A stretch of 64,000 bases of DNA, from contig NC_061062.1 of assembly GCF_021917145.1 (NCBI RefSeq), forward strand, positions 4,803,847 through 4,867,846, in the 5' to 3' direction. Below the pieces are notes generated by a model. It was not told the origin of the DNA. It saw only the letters and a list, made by a program, of their open reading frames with translations, and did not search any database. The stretch comes from Hypomesus transpacificus. Lineage: Eukaryota; Chordata; Actinopteri; Osmeriformes; Osmeridae. Made by a program: the position numbers and the translations under genes. Below are positions 47,177-58,271 of the stretch, piece by piece; positions within the stretch are counted from its first letter, which is position 1, and every line of letters starts with the position of its first letter.

Positions 47177-50100
47177 GAGTGAAGCCCGGGCGAAGACCAG
47201 GGCCAGGTTTGATGAGGTCTTTAAGAAATACACTGACCTACCGTCCGAAAGGAAAAAGGTGAAGAAAAGGGACCCTCAGCCTCCAGAGAGCATTGTGGTG
47301 AGTCAAAACAAGATGGTGGCTTTTCTCTAACTCTATATTGAGCATCTTCAATGCATTAGGCCTTTAGTCTTGTTTATAGTTAACCGTTACACACCCTGCC
47401 CCCTCCACCACAGCTCCAAACCTTGAGAAAAGACCTTGACCTTGAGAAAGACACAGAGGACAATGAGACCATCCTCCAGAACACGTACCACCCTGACCAG
47501 GGGAGCCCGCGCTTCACCAAGAACAAGCGCAGGGAGAGGGAGGTGGTGGAGAAGGTCAATCAGAACAACAACGGGAACCAGGAGGATGCTCAGCCTCCCA
47601 GGGGCAAGAGAAAGAGCCGCAGAGAGCTTCCTCCACTCCCTCAGTCCTCTGAGGACACCTCCACTCACATCGTCCGCATAGACCAGGACGACGGCGTTAC
47701 GACCGCCAACGGCTCCGAGGCCGAGCCTTGTGTGGAAGCCGACGATGTGGAAAAGGGACCGAAGAGGAAGAGCAAGAAAGGGAGAAGGAAAGCGGATGAG
47801 GAGGCCGCTGCGGAGAGCCTGGAGGTGGAGGCGGCGGACGAGCTGATCCAGGAGTACCAGCAGCAGATAGCGCAGGAGGAGGAGAGGGCTGTGGGGAAAA
47901 GCAGGAAGTCCATCCCGGCTTCCCAGGGAGCGGTGCTGAACACTGAAGTCGGGAAGAAGAAGAAGAAGAAACTGAGGCCGTTGGATACCGAGAGGGACAC
48001 GAGGTTTGTTCACTCAGACGAGGAACTAGGACTTTGAATACCGTGCGAGATGATTGGAAAGGTGGAGTCAGCGTAGAGGGACTTTGCTTTGCTAACGATT
48101 GTCTTTTCTCACCTGTGCAGTGCGGCGTCAGATCTGCAGCATAGCCAGGCGGATGAGGCAACAGAGCTGAGGACCTCCGTGGAAAAGACCTCCAACGCCA
48201 GGAGCCAATACGAAGACACAGAGACAAACCCCAAAGCTGACTCAATACTGCCACAATCCAAAGGGAAGAAGAAGAAGAAGAAAAAGCAAGGTGGTTGAAA
48301 GTACATTTGAACCTACATCTCCCCCCAAGTGTTTTTTCTCCCCCAAATGAGAGTGACTGTTTGTTTTCCGGTCCTAGTGGTGAAAGAAGAAAGCGATACA
48401 GAGGTTGAAGTACCCAGACGCTCTGCCTTTGATGACAGCTTGGTGCTGGGCATCTACATCCACCGTGCAGACAGGCTGAAGACCTCCCTGCTGGTGTCAC
48501 ACCCCATGGTGAAGATCCACGTCATCGATGAGCTCACTGGACAGTATGTGAAAAAGGAAGACAGGTGAGAATGTGGTGCTACCTGTAGAAGTCTCGGTGT
48601 CAAGCTGTCAAGGTCATGCTTTTATTTTGAAATGTTTCCCCCTCGTATTTCTTTCAGTCATCGTCCGGTCTCCTCGTTCTATGAGCAGGAGAACGTAGAC
48701 CATATTCTCCCTATCATGACCCAGCCCTTTGACTTCAAGAAGAACAAGTCGACTATTCCAGAATGGGAGGAACAGATTGTCTTCAACGAACGCTTTGGCT
48801 ATTTCCTTCAGAAGGATGACGAAACCCCGAAAGTTATGCTGTTCTTCGAGGTAGGAAGGATTCATTTAAACACCGCATGTTATGACGTTCTTTGCATAGA
48901 CTGTTCCATTTGCATTCAGTGAAATGAAACCCGTGTGTTATTAATATGACATAGATCCTGGACTTTTTGACCATGGAGGAAGCCAGAGCCAATGTTGATG
49001 TTGACAAACATGAACAGGGATTTAGGAAAATTGCATGGGCTTTTCTAAAGGTTGGTATCAGAGAATAACCCTGCATTTTACTTATCGGTTAGTAAGTAAT
49101 AAATATAATAATTAAGTTATATATATAAAAAAATACAAAATATATTATATTATCACATTGACTTGTAACATGTTTTCCTATGTGCAGCTCGTGGGTACCA
49201 ACGGGGTGCTGAATATCGACAGCAAACTGCGCCTCCAGCTCTACTGCCCCCCTCCCCGGGCTAGAAGACAGCCCCAGACCATCGAGGTGGTGGACTGGTG
49301 GAGAAGATATCCCCGAAACAGATATGCCTCCACCCTCTACATCACCGCAAAGGGCCTCAAACTCCCTGATCACGTACGTTTTGGCTCACCAACAGGCCGC
49401 TTGTTTTGCAACTCTGACGTCAATTGATGTCCTATATTGTGTATGTTCACTTGTGAGGTCACCTATGAGGCTGGTGTAATCTCTGCTCTCCATCTATTCA
49501 AACCAGAGAGTGGAGTGGATTATCTCTTTATTGACAATATAGATCATGTAGCTTAATTTAAAATTAGTTTGTTCTAAGGTATGAACTATTAATGGATTGA
49601 ATTGATGTACCAGGTCAAAGAAAAGACACGTTAGAGATGAGTGAAAATGTGTTAACACAGAACAGGGTAGAGATGAGTGAAGGTGTGTTGACCCATAGAG
49701 AAGAGGGTAGAGATGAAGGTGTGTTGACCCAGAGAGAAGAGGGTGGAGATGAAGGTGTGTTGACCCAGAGAGAAGAGGGTAGAGATGAAGGTGTGTTGAC
49801 CCAGAGAGAAGAGGGGTGGAGATGAAGGTGTGTTGACCCAGAGAGAAGAGGGTGGAGATGAAGGTGTGTTAACCCAGAGAGAAGAGGGTGGAGATGAAGG
49901 TGTGTTGACCCAGAGAGAAGAGGGTAGAGATGAAGGTGTGTGTGTGCGCTCTCCCCAGGTGGACCCCAGTATCCGCTCCATGATGGCTCTGCAGCAGGAG
50001 CGAGGGAGCACCTCCTTCAGCGAGCTCCAGAGCGAGGTCACCAGGAGAACCACCACCCAGATGATGGACAGCAAACCAGCTCTGCTGAAATGGAGCCGGG

Positions 50101-53100
50101 TGCCTGGCCAGGTCTGGAGTGATAACAACATAGATATATGTAACCAGATAAGACCCATTGAGGCGACCTGGCAAGAAGGCAAACAGGAAAATAGCCTTGT
50201 GTACATAAACTATTTCAGAAAAGTACCAGATAAACACAAAAGACAACAGTCACAAGTTACAGGAAAAAGGTAGCTCAGATTTGAATAACAGATTTGAATT
50301 TCCATGATCAATACCCTCCCGTGGTTCCAATAATCCTGTCACAAATATTGTATACGGCTGTTGAATACATTTCAGCTGCTCAGCGGGGCCAGAAACGTCC
50401 CCTCAACCCCATGACGATACGCCCAGATGAAGCAAGCTCTCTCCGGCTGTATTTCCTGACAAGTTGTTCTTGCTCAACCAGGCCTGCCGCATCCCTAACA
50501 AGCCCTCGCTGGCGTTCAGAGGAGGCCAGATGGGCTGCTTCACCGTCCGCTTCTCTCATGACGGGAGAACGCTGGCGGCTGCCTGCGCCGACCGAGATGC
50601 CTTCCCCGTAGTCGGTGAGCGGCTCTGCCCCCTTCTGCTCTCAGAGCCACGTTCAGGTAACATGAGAGGGAAGAGTCTATAGAGTCTTGGTCGAGACGTT
50701 TTGGCCTCTCTCTTTTCAACAGTGTACGAGATTCCCTCAGGCAAAGTCCTGGCCGCCTTCAGTGGCCACCTAAGTATTGTGTACGATCTCTGCTGGTCCA
50801 GAGACGACCACAGTCTGCTGTCAGCCTCCTCGGATGGCACTGTAAGGTACGTCTGGAGGGGGAGGGGGGGGGGGAGAGAGAGGGGGAGAGGGAGTGGAAG
50901 AGGGAGAGAAAAGAGCGAGGGAGGGAAGAGAAGAGGGGAAAAGGAGAATGAGGCAGGGATCCAAGGCAAATAAAGAAAGAGAGGAGGGAAAAGAGGGTGG
51001 AAGAGAAAAGAGAGGGAGGGCAAAGGAAGTAATGAACTCATACTGTCATACCGTCACAGCTCTTCTAGAGGGCGTTTGTGCTCTTGATATTCTTTCCAGA
51101 TTTCTTGTTTAGCTCTGTTTAAACAGGACCTGGACTGTATTATTTGAATATTACCACCACATCTCATTATCTTATGAATTACCATGGTTCTACATAGGTA
51201 TCCATGACAACCACAACACTCTCCCATGATGCATCTCTCTTCCCCTCCCTCAGAATGTGGGACGTGGAGAGGCTCCAGGGCATCGCCCGGAAGGTTCTCC
51301 CTCACCCCTCGTTCGTGTACTGCGCCCAGTACCACCCCACAGCCCAGCATCTGGTGGTAACCGGGGGTTACGACTTCTTGGTGCGGGTGTGGGGAGTGAA
51401 CGTCCGTGACGTCAATGGCGTGCTGCTCCAGGAATTTGAGGGTCACAAGAGCTTTATCAATGCTCTCTGCTTCGACTCTGAAGGTGCTCGTTTTTTAGAT
51501 GTGTCGGTGCTAGGCTAGCCTGGGCTAGGAATGGCCGGGTTTCCCAGATTCGTTAAGAAGCTCTCAATGCTAAGAGCTTTTTAAGAACGTTCGAAAAGCG
51601 CTCTAGAACGCTCTTCGAACGTTCCTAAGAAGCTCTTTGCGTTAAGAGCCAATGTCACAAAGGTAGTGACAGGATTCGTGGGTGTCATCGCGTGCCGAGT
51701 GTCACCGTAACGACCCGGCTGTCCTTCCCGCGCAGGAACCAGGATGTTCTCCGCCGACAACGCGGGTCACATCATCGTCTGGAGGACGACGGTGGCTGCC
51801 TCCTCCCAGCAGCGCCCCTGCCGACACTGGCTCGTCGAGAAGGTCTGAACGTCGAACAGGCTTCCGCACAGCCCCCGTCCGCTAAGTCTCTGGGTGCAGC
51901 GCTAACGCACTCTCTCTCCCTCCAGGAGATTGGAGAGAGTGACCTCGGTGGGATTCCCATCAACACGCTACAGGTCCACCCCAACGGACGGCGCCTGCTC
52001 ATCCACGCCAAGGACAGTGTCGTCAGGGTCATGGATTTGAGAGTGTGAGTATCTGTTGGGATCAATATATTGTTGAGATGATCATCAATGGCATTTGAGT
52101 ATAGGGTATAGTAGGGGCTAAAGGTTTGAGAGCGTATTAAACATTGAATGGGGGAATTGGAGATTGAGAAAGCCAGAGCATTCTGAGACATCACATAACG
52201 CTTTTGTGCTCTAAATATTTTTCTGTCATTAAAACAAAATAGAGGGACGTTTCAAACACTAAGATATTCAGAAATTCATGTACGTTGTAAACATGTACAT
52301 TCATCTTTTCCCCCCAAACTATTAAGCTGATGATTATCCTGAATGCTTATTTTTTTTTTTTTTACATTCATAAACAATTACTTAATAGTTTCTTGACACG
52401 TTATGTAAATATGGAATACAAGTGTGATATTTGGGGTTGTCTCAGGCTGGCTGTGAAGAAGTACAGCGGAGCCACCAACTACAGAGAGAGGATCCACAGC
52501 ACCTTCACGCCCTGCGGCAACTTCATCTTCTCAGGCAGCGAGGACGGCATGGCCTACGTGTGGAACGCAGAGACCGGTGAGGGCACGGGGTTGACCCACC
52601 GCACCGCGGGGCAGCTGGGAACCGTAGTTCTTTCGGGTTCTTTCCCCGTCGAGTCCTCAGAGAGCAGTTGGGTGTGGTTTGTGTGTGTCCAGGCGACCAG
52701 GTGGCGGTGTACTCGGAGCTGTGTTACCCGACGGCGCTCCGCGGCGTGGCATTCCACCCTCTGGAGAACATGGTGGCCTTTTGTGCCTTCGGTCAGAGCC
52801 AGCCGGTGCACGTCTACGTCTACGACCGCAAAGGTGAGTGAATGGTCATCATGCTAGTGTCAAGTATACACACTGTAATAGTCATCATGCTAGTGTCAAG
52901 TATACACACTGTAATAGTCATCATGCTAGTGTCAAGTATATACACTGTAATGTTCATCATGCTAGTGTCTAGTATACACACTGTAATGGTCATCATGCTA
53001 GTGTCAAGTATACACACTGTAATAGTCATCATGCTAGTGTCAAGTATACACACTGTAATAGTCATCATGCTAGTGTCTAGTATACACACTGTAATAGTCA

Positions 53101-56100
53101 TCATGCTAGTGTCAAGTATATACACTGTAATAGTCATCAGGCTAGTGTCAAGTATACACACTGTAATAGTCATCATGCTAGTGTCTAGTATACACACTGT
53201 AATAGTCATCATGCTAGTGTCAAGTATATACACTGTAATAGTCATCAGGCTAGTGTCAAGTATACACACTGTAATAGTCATCATGCTAGTGTCAAGTATA
53301 CACACTGTAATAGTTATCATGCTAGTGTCAAGTATACACACTGTAATAGTCATCATGCTAGTGTCAAGTATACACACTGTAATAGTCATCATGCTAGTGT
53401 CTAGTATACACACTGTAATAGTCATCATGCTAGTGTCAAGTATATACACTGTAATAGTCATCAGGCTAGTGTCAAGTATACACACTGTAATAGTCATCAT
53501 GCTAGTGTCAAGTATACACACTGTAATAGTTATCATGCTAGTGTCAAGTATACACACTGTAATAGTCATCATGCTAGTGTCAAGTATACACACTGTAATA
53601 GTCATCATGCTAGTGTCAAGTATACACACTGTAATAGTCATCATGCCTAGTATAAAGGATACACACTCTAATAGACATCATGCTGAGTATAAAGTATACA
53701 CACTATAAAAGTCATCATGCCTGGAATAAAGTATTCACACTATAACAGTCATCATGCCTAGAATTAAAGTATTCACACTATAATAGTCAGAATATCAAAG
53801 TATAATCATTGTTAAGACTCAAAGTATACATGCTCTACCACTTTAGTCTGCACCACATTATACATCATTTCGAGTACTTATCAGTGAGCCTGTGTGGTTG
53901 TGTTTGTGTGTGTAGTGGCCCAGATGGAGGTGGACAACCTGCAGGTCCAGAGCAGGGTGGGTTCCGCTGGGCCAGGCAGACCCTCCCTGGAGCGCCCCAC
54001 CCCCCCGGACGCCACCGCCATGGAGAGCTTCCCCGGTTCGGCCCGCCTGGACCTCAAGATGCAGCGTGTCAGGGAGATGCTCGACTCGGTTCTCGTACGT
54101 AGCCCGGCTCGTTTGGTTCGGTTATTTCTGTTCAGCCTGAAGAAGTCCCTGTAAATCGTGTGGATGTGTTATTTGCTTTCATCACTTCACTTTGGTTGTC
54201 TTTGTCAGATAACTGGAGTGTAGGAGTCCCTGTAAATCTAATGTATGTTGTACTAGCTCAGTCCACAAACCTGGATTTGGACTAACTCCTAACTAACTCC
54301 TAACTAACTCCTCTCCTATGCTGACCAACAGGAGCCACATATAAACACCTCCATGGGATACGTATCAGAACAAGGTACAGGAGTTACTGTAGCGGCACGC
54401 ACACTGCTGAATTCTGGTAGTTGTAGTTCAACAAATATGATTTGGGTGTGTGATTAAAGTCCCTGTTCTCTGTTTGTAGACAGAATGGGATGGTCTCAGA
54501 GGGGGCGGAGCCTGGTGTCTGACTCAGTAAGATAACTCTCATGATCTCAAAATCCTGTCCACTTCAATGATGGTTACTTGAGCCACACATCCGTAAAGAT
54601 GACAGATCAGTATCTGATCGCTGTTTAAGCTGGACATGAGAGAAGCACTGATTGATGATCAATCTCTGCCTGCCATTTAAAGATCGTTCTGTATTTTACT
54701 AATGTTGGTTCATTGAGATCTCTATAATAATACATACTAATGTTCTTCTATGACACATGATATTCTCTTTTATGTTCTCTTGTGATGATCTAAGATCCCG
54801 ATGTGTTGCAGGTGGGTGTGAACGCCTCCCTGCCTCCCCCCTCCCTCCTGTCTCCTCACTCCAAGCTGCAGCTGTCAGACTCCCTGAGGGGGCAGCTCAT
54901 CTCCCAGGCCTCCCTGGGCCCCCACAATCGTGAGTGTCGCACACACGACAACACCGCACTGCTCTTCCTCTCAGACAGGCTCACCCCCTCAGGAGATGCC
55001 TGCTCTGAGAAGGTCACTGGTCACCCGGGTTACCCCCCCCCTCCCCCCCCACCAGGTGAAGGATAAGTCTTCATCGGCTGCGTCAGCAACCTTGTGGGAC
55101 TTTTGGTCTCCCGTGATTACCAATTGAGGTCAGGTTTTGACAAATGAGCTTATGTAAAGCATTCATGCAGAGCGAGGCATTTTAAATACCGAGCTAGCAG
55201 AAGGGATTTAGCTACGATTGAACATTCCCGGTCCCGAGTACAGAGGTGTGGATCTGCAGACATGTACAGCGTGCACAAGGACCAGGACGGGCCTCTGCTG
55301 ATCTTCACCTGTGTCCGTAGGTGGAAAGACGCACACAGAATAGTGTATTTGTATCTACAACATGTCAACTTTGTTTCTTCTTTTCCTTCTGCTCGTGTCT
55401 GAAGGAGGCTTCAGTCCGGTGGGCCCGCGTCACAGAGAGACCAAGCTGCAGTCGGTGAGGCTTCATGTCATCATAGCACACTTAAGTGTTCTTGCTACTT
55501 GTTCTTACTACATTCGACTTCCATCCACACTTTTCATATTCTTGAGAGGTATAACCATAGAGAGTGTAAGTAGAATTTATAGTATGCGATTGTTTACAAA
55601 TGTGACTTTTCTCCTTTTTAGAGTCTCTCTGATCAAACAGGTCCCATCGTACCGGCCCAGCACACGGTAAAGGAAAACTGTTGCTTTGTTTAATATTTAA
55701 CATTTTATTCATGTAGCAGATGCCAGGTCATGGTTTCTTTGCTGTGGCAGATGGGTCTGCCCCATTCAAACTGATTCCCCTCCGGCATGAAAAGTGTCAG
55801 GCCAATCAGGACCGTTTATCTGATATGGGGCGGGTATATTATTGTGACTGTACAGAGGAGAAACATTGAGGCAGTTTCCTAAACAACCAAGATGACATTT
55901 CATTGCTCTGATTGGTCGTATCTTTGTAATTTTATCTAATTGCGTCCAGAGGCATCTGTGTCCGTTAATGGCTTTTATCCAAAGCGACGTACGAATAGAG
56001 CGGGTATTAAGTGCCTCAGATAACGATGTACTAGGAGGAACAGTGGTTAGTGCCAAGGAGCAGTCAGCGTTCTTACCAGACACGATAGCTTCCTTGAGAC

Positions 56101-57234
56101 AACAACATTGCATCACTCCTCAAATAAGACAAGCGCATCAAACCCAACGACAGGATCAACCATACATGATTTAGATGACATGAGCTTCGTCATTTTAGAG
56201 CGGGCCTCTGATCTGAATGCTCGTTTTTTCTCTCAGGTCGTCTCTCTCTATGACTACACTGCGAACCGGTCGGACGAGTTGACTGTGCTTCGTGGTGATG
56301 TCATCCACGTGCTCTACAAGGACAACGATAACTGGTGGTTCGGTCGTCTAGCCAATGGACAGCAAGGATATTTTCCAGCTACCTATGTGGCAGAGGAAGG
56401 TAAATAAACGTCAAAAAATACGCAAACATTGTAAATATTTGATTAGATTCCAATTGAAACAGTCTTTTCGGTTTTTACGACAGGAAGTGTCTGAGATGCT
56501 CGGGTCTTTCCTTGCTTTCGTTTCTCCTCCAGGAGACGTCAACGAGGACGTGTCCAAGACCCTGGAGGCCCAGTCGGCTCTGTCCGAACGCACAGAGCTT
56601 TCAGCCGAGAGGTCGACACCCACCAAGGTGACCCACGGGACAGGACGCAGCCAATATCTGTTTGAAGCATTTAAGCAGTTTCTTCTTCAGTGTTCACCCT
56701 GTTCTCCAGAGCCTTTGTCTCCCGCCTGTCTGCTTGTTCCTTTCTCATCTTATTGCCTTGCTGTCTGTTTTTAATCACTCATCGCCGTTTCATTTCTGGA
56801 GTGATATAAAAGAGTTGTGTGGATCTCGTCTCTTTGGCCTCCTCTCATCATCTGGTCTCCCCGTCCCGCTGCAGGTGTCGGCTATCGTCTGTGCCTCCGG
56901 GGAACTCAAGTTCATCTCTGAGCAGGACACAGATCCTGAGTTACCCGTTCCCAAGTAAGCCCCTCCTCTACCTCAAACACTCCTGTCCCCCCCCCCCGTC
57001 CCCGTCCCCCCCCATGTCAATCGTTCTGATGTATTTGTGTAACTCTGAAGAACCAGGAAGAAGAAGAAGAAGGGGAGGAAGCTGGAGGTCCAGTCCCAGG
57101 CCACTTCCTCCGACCCGGAGGCTGCAGGAACAGCATCGACCAGGAGGACAGCCAGGCCTGGGGACAGGCCCCTCCCCAGGAGACCAGGACCCTCTACAGG
57201 ACAGGCCAACAGCGCCTTCGAGCCTGACCTCTAG
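46985..57234 (+). CDS. ahi1: jouberin (AHI1), ciliary transition-zone WD40/SH3 protein
   Basis: AHI1 acts at the ciliary base and cell junctions; loss causes Joubert syndrome in people. Exons: 46985-46994, 47173-47297, 47414-48003, 48121-48290, 48378-48564, 48658-48850, 48955-49050, 49188-49373, 49959-50111, 50482-50614, 50723-50846, 51254-51483, 51736-51842, 51926-52044, 52446-52576, 52693-52833, 53916-54094, 54332-54374, 54480-54526, 54812-54929, 55405-55454, 55622-55666, 56237-56399, 56533-56627, 56875-56954, 57057-57234; 3693 nt, 1230 residues (human 1196). The start [16 protein letters not shown] matches human MPTAESEAKVKTK. Lys/Glu-rich N-terminus to about 350, conserved middle (MTQPFDFKK), about six to seven WD40 repeats (575-900), SH3 at about 1060-1113 ([19 protein letters not shown]), then a disordered Lys-rich tail. 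Confidence 0.97.
49632..49945. repeat. 36-bp minisatellite in ahi1 intron 8
   Basis: Eight to nine copies of a 36-base unit (core GATGAAGGTGTGTTGACCCA, then GAGAGAAGAGGGT). It ends about 14 bases before the acceptor of the exon at 49959. Every unit has TTGAC, a fair branch-point match. Open frames here on both strands follow from the unit length. Confidence 0.92.
50852..51030. repeat. homopurine tract in ahi1 intron 11
   Basis: About 175 bases of nearly pure G and A start five bases after the donor of the exon ending at 50846. Runs like GAGGGGGAGGGGGGGGGGAG are included. It is a candidate for triplex or G-quadruplex structure. Confidence 0.85.
51538..51650. mobile_element. palindromic MITE-like element
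   Basis: Nested inverted repeats: AACGTTCGAA at about 51587 pairs with TTCGAACGTT at about 51613, and TTAAGAAGCTCT pairs with flanking AAGAGCTTTTTAA and TTAAGAGC words. It fills part of the ahi1 intron between the exons ending at 51483 and starting at 51736. It resembles the short palindromic repeats common in fish; no family is assigned. Confidence 0.6.
52842..53800. repeat. 36-bp minisatellite in ahi1 intron 16
   Basis: About 22 close copies of a 36-base unit (core CATCATGCTAGTGTCAAGTA, then TACACACTGTAATAGT), then about four decayed ones to 53800. Variants (CTAG for CAAG, TATATA for TATACA, CATCAGG for CATCATG) recur together 108 and 216 bases apart, a higher-order period of three units. 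As 36 is a multiple of three, both strands read open for over 270 codons; the exons on each side show this is intron. Confidence 0.95.
55960..56070. mobile_element. decayed SINE/LINE tail
   Basis: GGCTTTTATCCAAAGCGACG is the reverse complement of the tail shared by teleost SINEs and L2-type LINEs. The rest, in an ahi1 intron, is too worn to place. Confidence 0.5.
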
Positions 57235-58271
57235 ACCCAATTAGCACAGAACAGATTCTCTTTGTGCACCAGGAGTGCACAAAGATAGTAGACAGTTTTC
57301 TTTTTTAATGTTTTGATACATGTATGTTTGTATTTATTGCGGTGAACATATCTAAAATTCTCATAAGCAGTGTTTTTTAACCAGACATTTATGTAATGCT
57401 ACAGAGCTATTTTCTTAGGATTCTTAGATTAAGAAAGTTTGTAACCCTTTTGCAGTAGCATGGAGCATTTAATAATAGTTGCCAAGTGGGTTTTGTTGTC
57501 TATTTGTATCCCATTTTTGTCTTAATCAAATGTGGATTACTGGAGTACTGCATCTGGGTAGTATATTTTGTAACCATGTTCAATACATTTCTTGGCACTC
57601 TAAAGACATTTCCTTCTTAGATTTGTTGTCTAGTAGAAGTGTCAGAATTTGGCATAATGAATCTTCAAATACCATGGGAACCTTCATTTTGCCATTTTGA
57701 TTCATAACAATTACATCACAATACTTAGGCTGATACCAATGTGCTCCATGGACAATGACCATGAATCAAGCCAACTCATGAAGTAACTAAACTGGTCATT
57801 CCGTCTCCCCCGCGCTGATGAGGATCAGCAGCCAGGAGCTGCCGCACACGGCTCAGCCAGGAGCAATCCTAGTCACGGGGTGTGGAGTGGCCTGGCGTTA
57901 ACACACTGGGCTGCACAATCACAGCACACATGTTTACATTGCAACCTGTTACCCAAGCCCTTTGCTATTCATTCCACCCTGTGTGGTTATACCAGATTGA
58001 GGGGTTTTAAATGTCAGACAGTTTGGTTCTCCAGTTCAATTCAAATGATATACATTTCAGATCACAAAAACACAACCCTTATTAGTCATTAATGACACAA
58101 TGTTCATCTCCCATGAATAAAGACATTACATTCAGCTGCTACAAAAATGTCATATACACATCAAAAACTTATACACATATAAAATCTGAGAGTTTTGCTT
58201 CGCTTGGCAAGACAACGTTCCATGCAGAACCCCGATGGAGTTCTGGTGTGTCTAGTTCAGACAGCCACTGG
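57235..58271. other. convergent 3'UTRs of ahi1 and slc18b1
   Basis: The two stop codons face each other 1.04 kb apart. AATAAA at about 58116 (plus) is a possible but distant ahi1 poly(A) signal. No clear minus-strand signal is seen close to the slc18b1 stop. Nothing else is recognised. Confidence 0.5.

Noticed and set aside
47387-48500. Minus-strand frames of 208 and 267 codons
   Set aside because: Antisense shadows of the Lys/Glu-rich ahi1 exon 3 and its neighbours.
49632-49945. CRISPR-like array
   Set aside because: Head-to-tail units without unique spacers in a vertebrate intron: a minisatellite.
52820-53708. Open frames of 288 and 274 codons on both strands made of 12-residue repeats
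   Set aside because: They are the 36-bp minisatellite read in frame. The ahi1 exons on both sides splice over them, and the protein matches human AHI1 without them.
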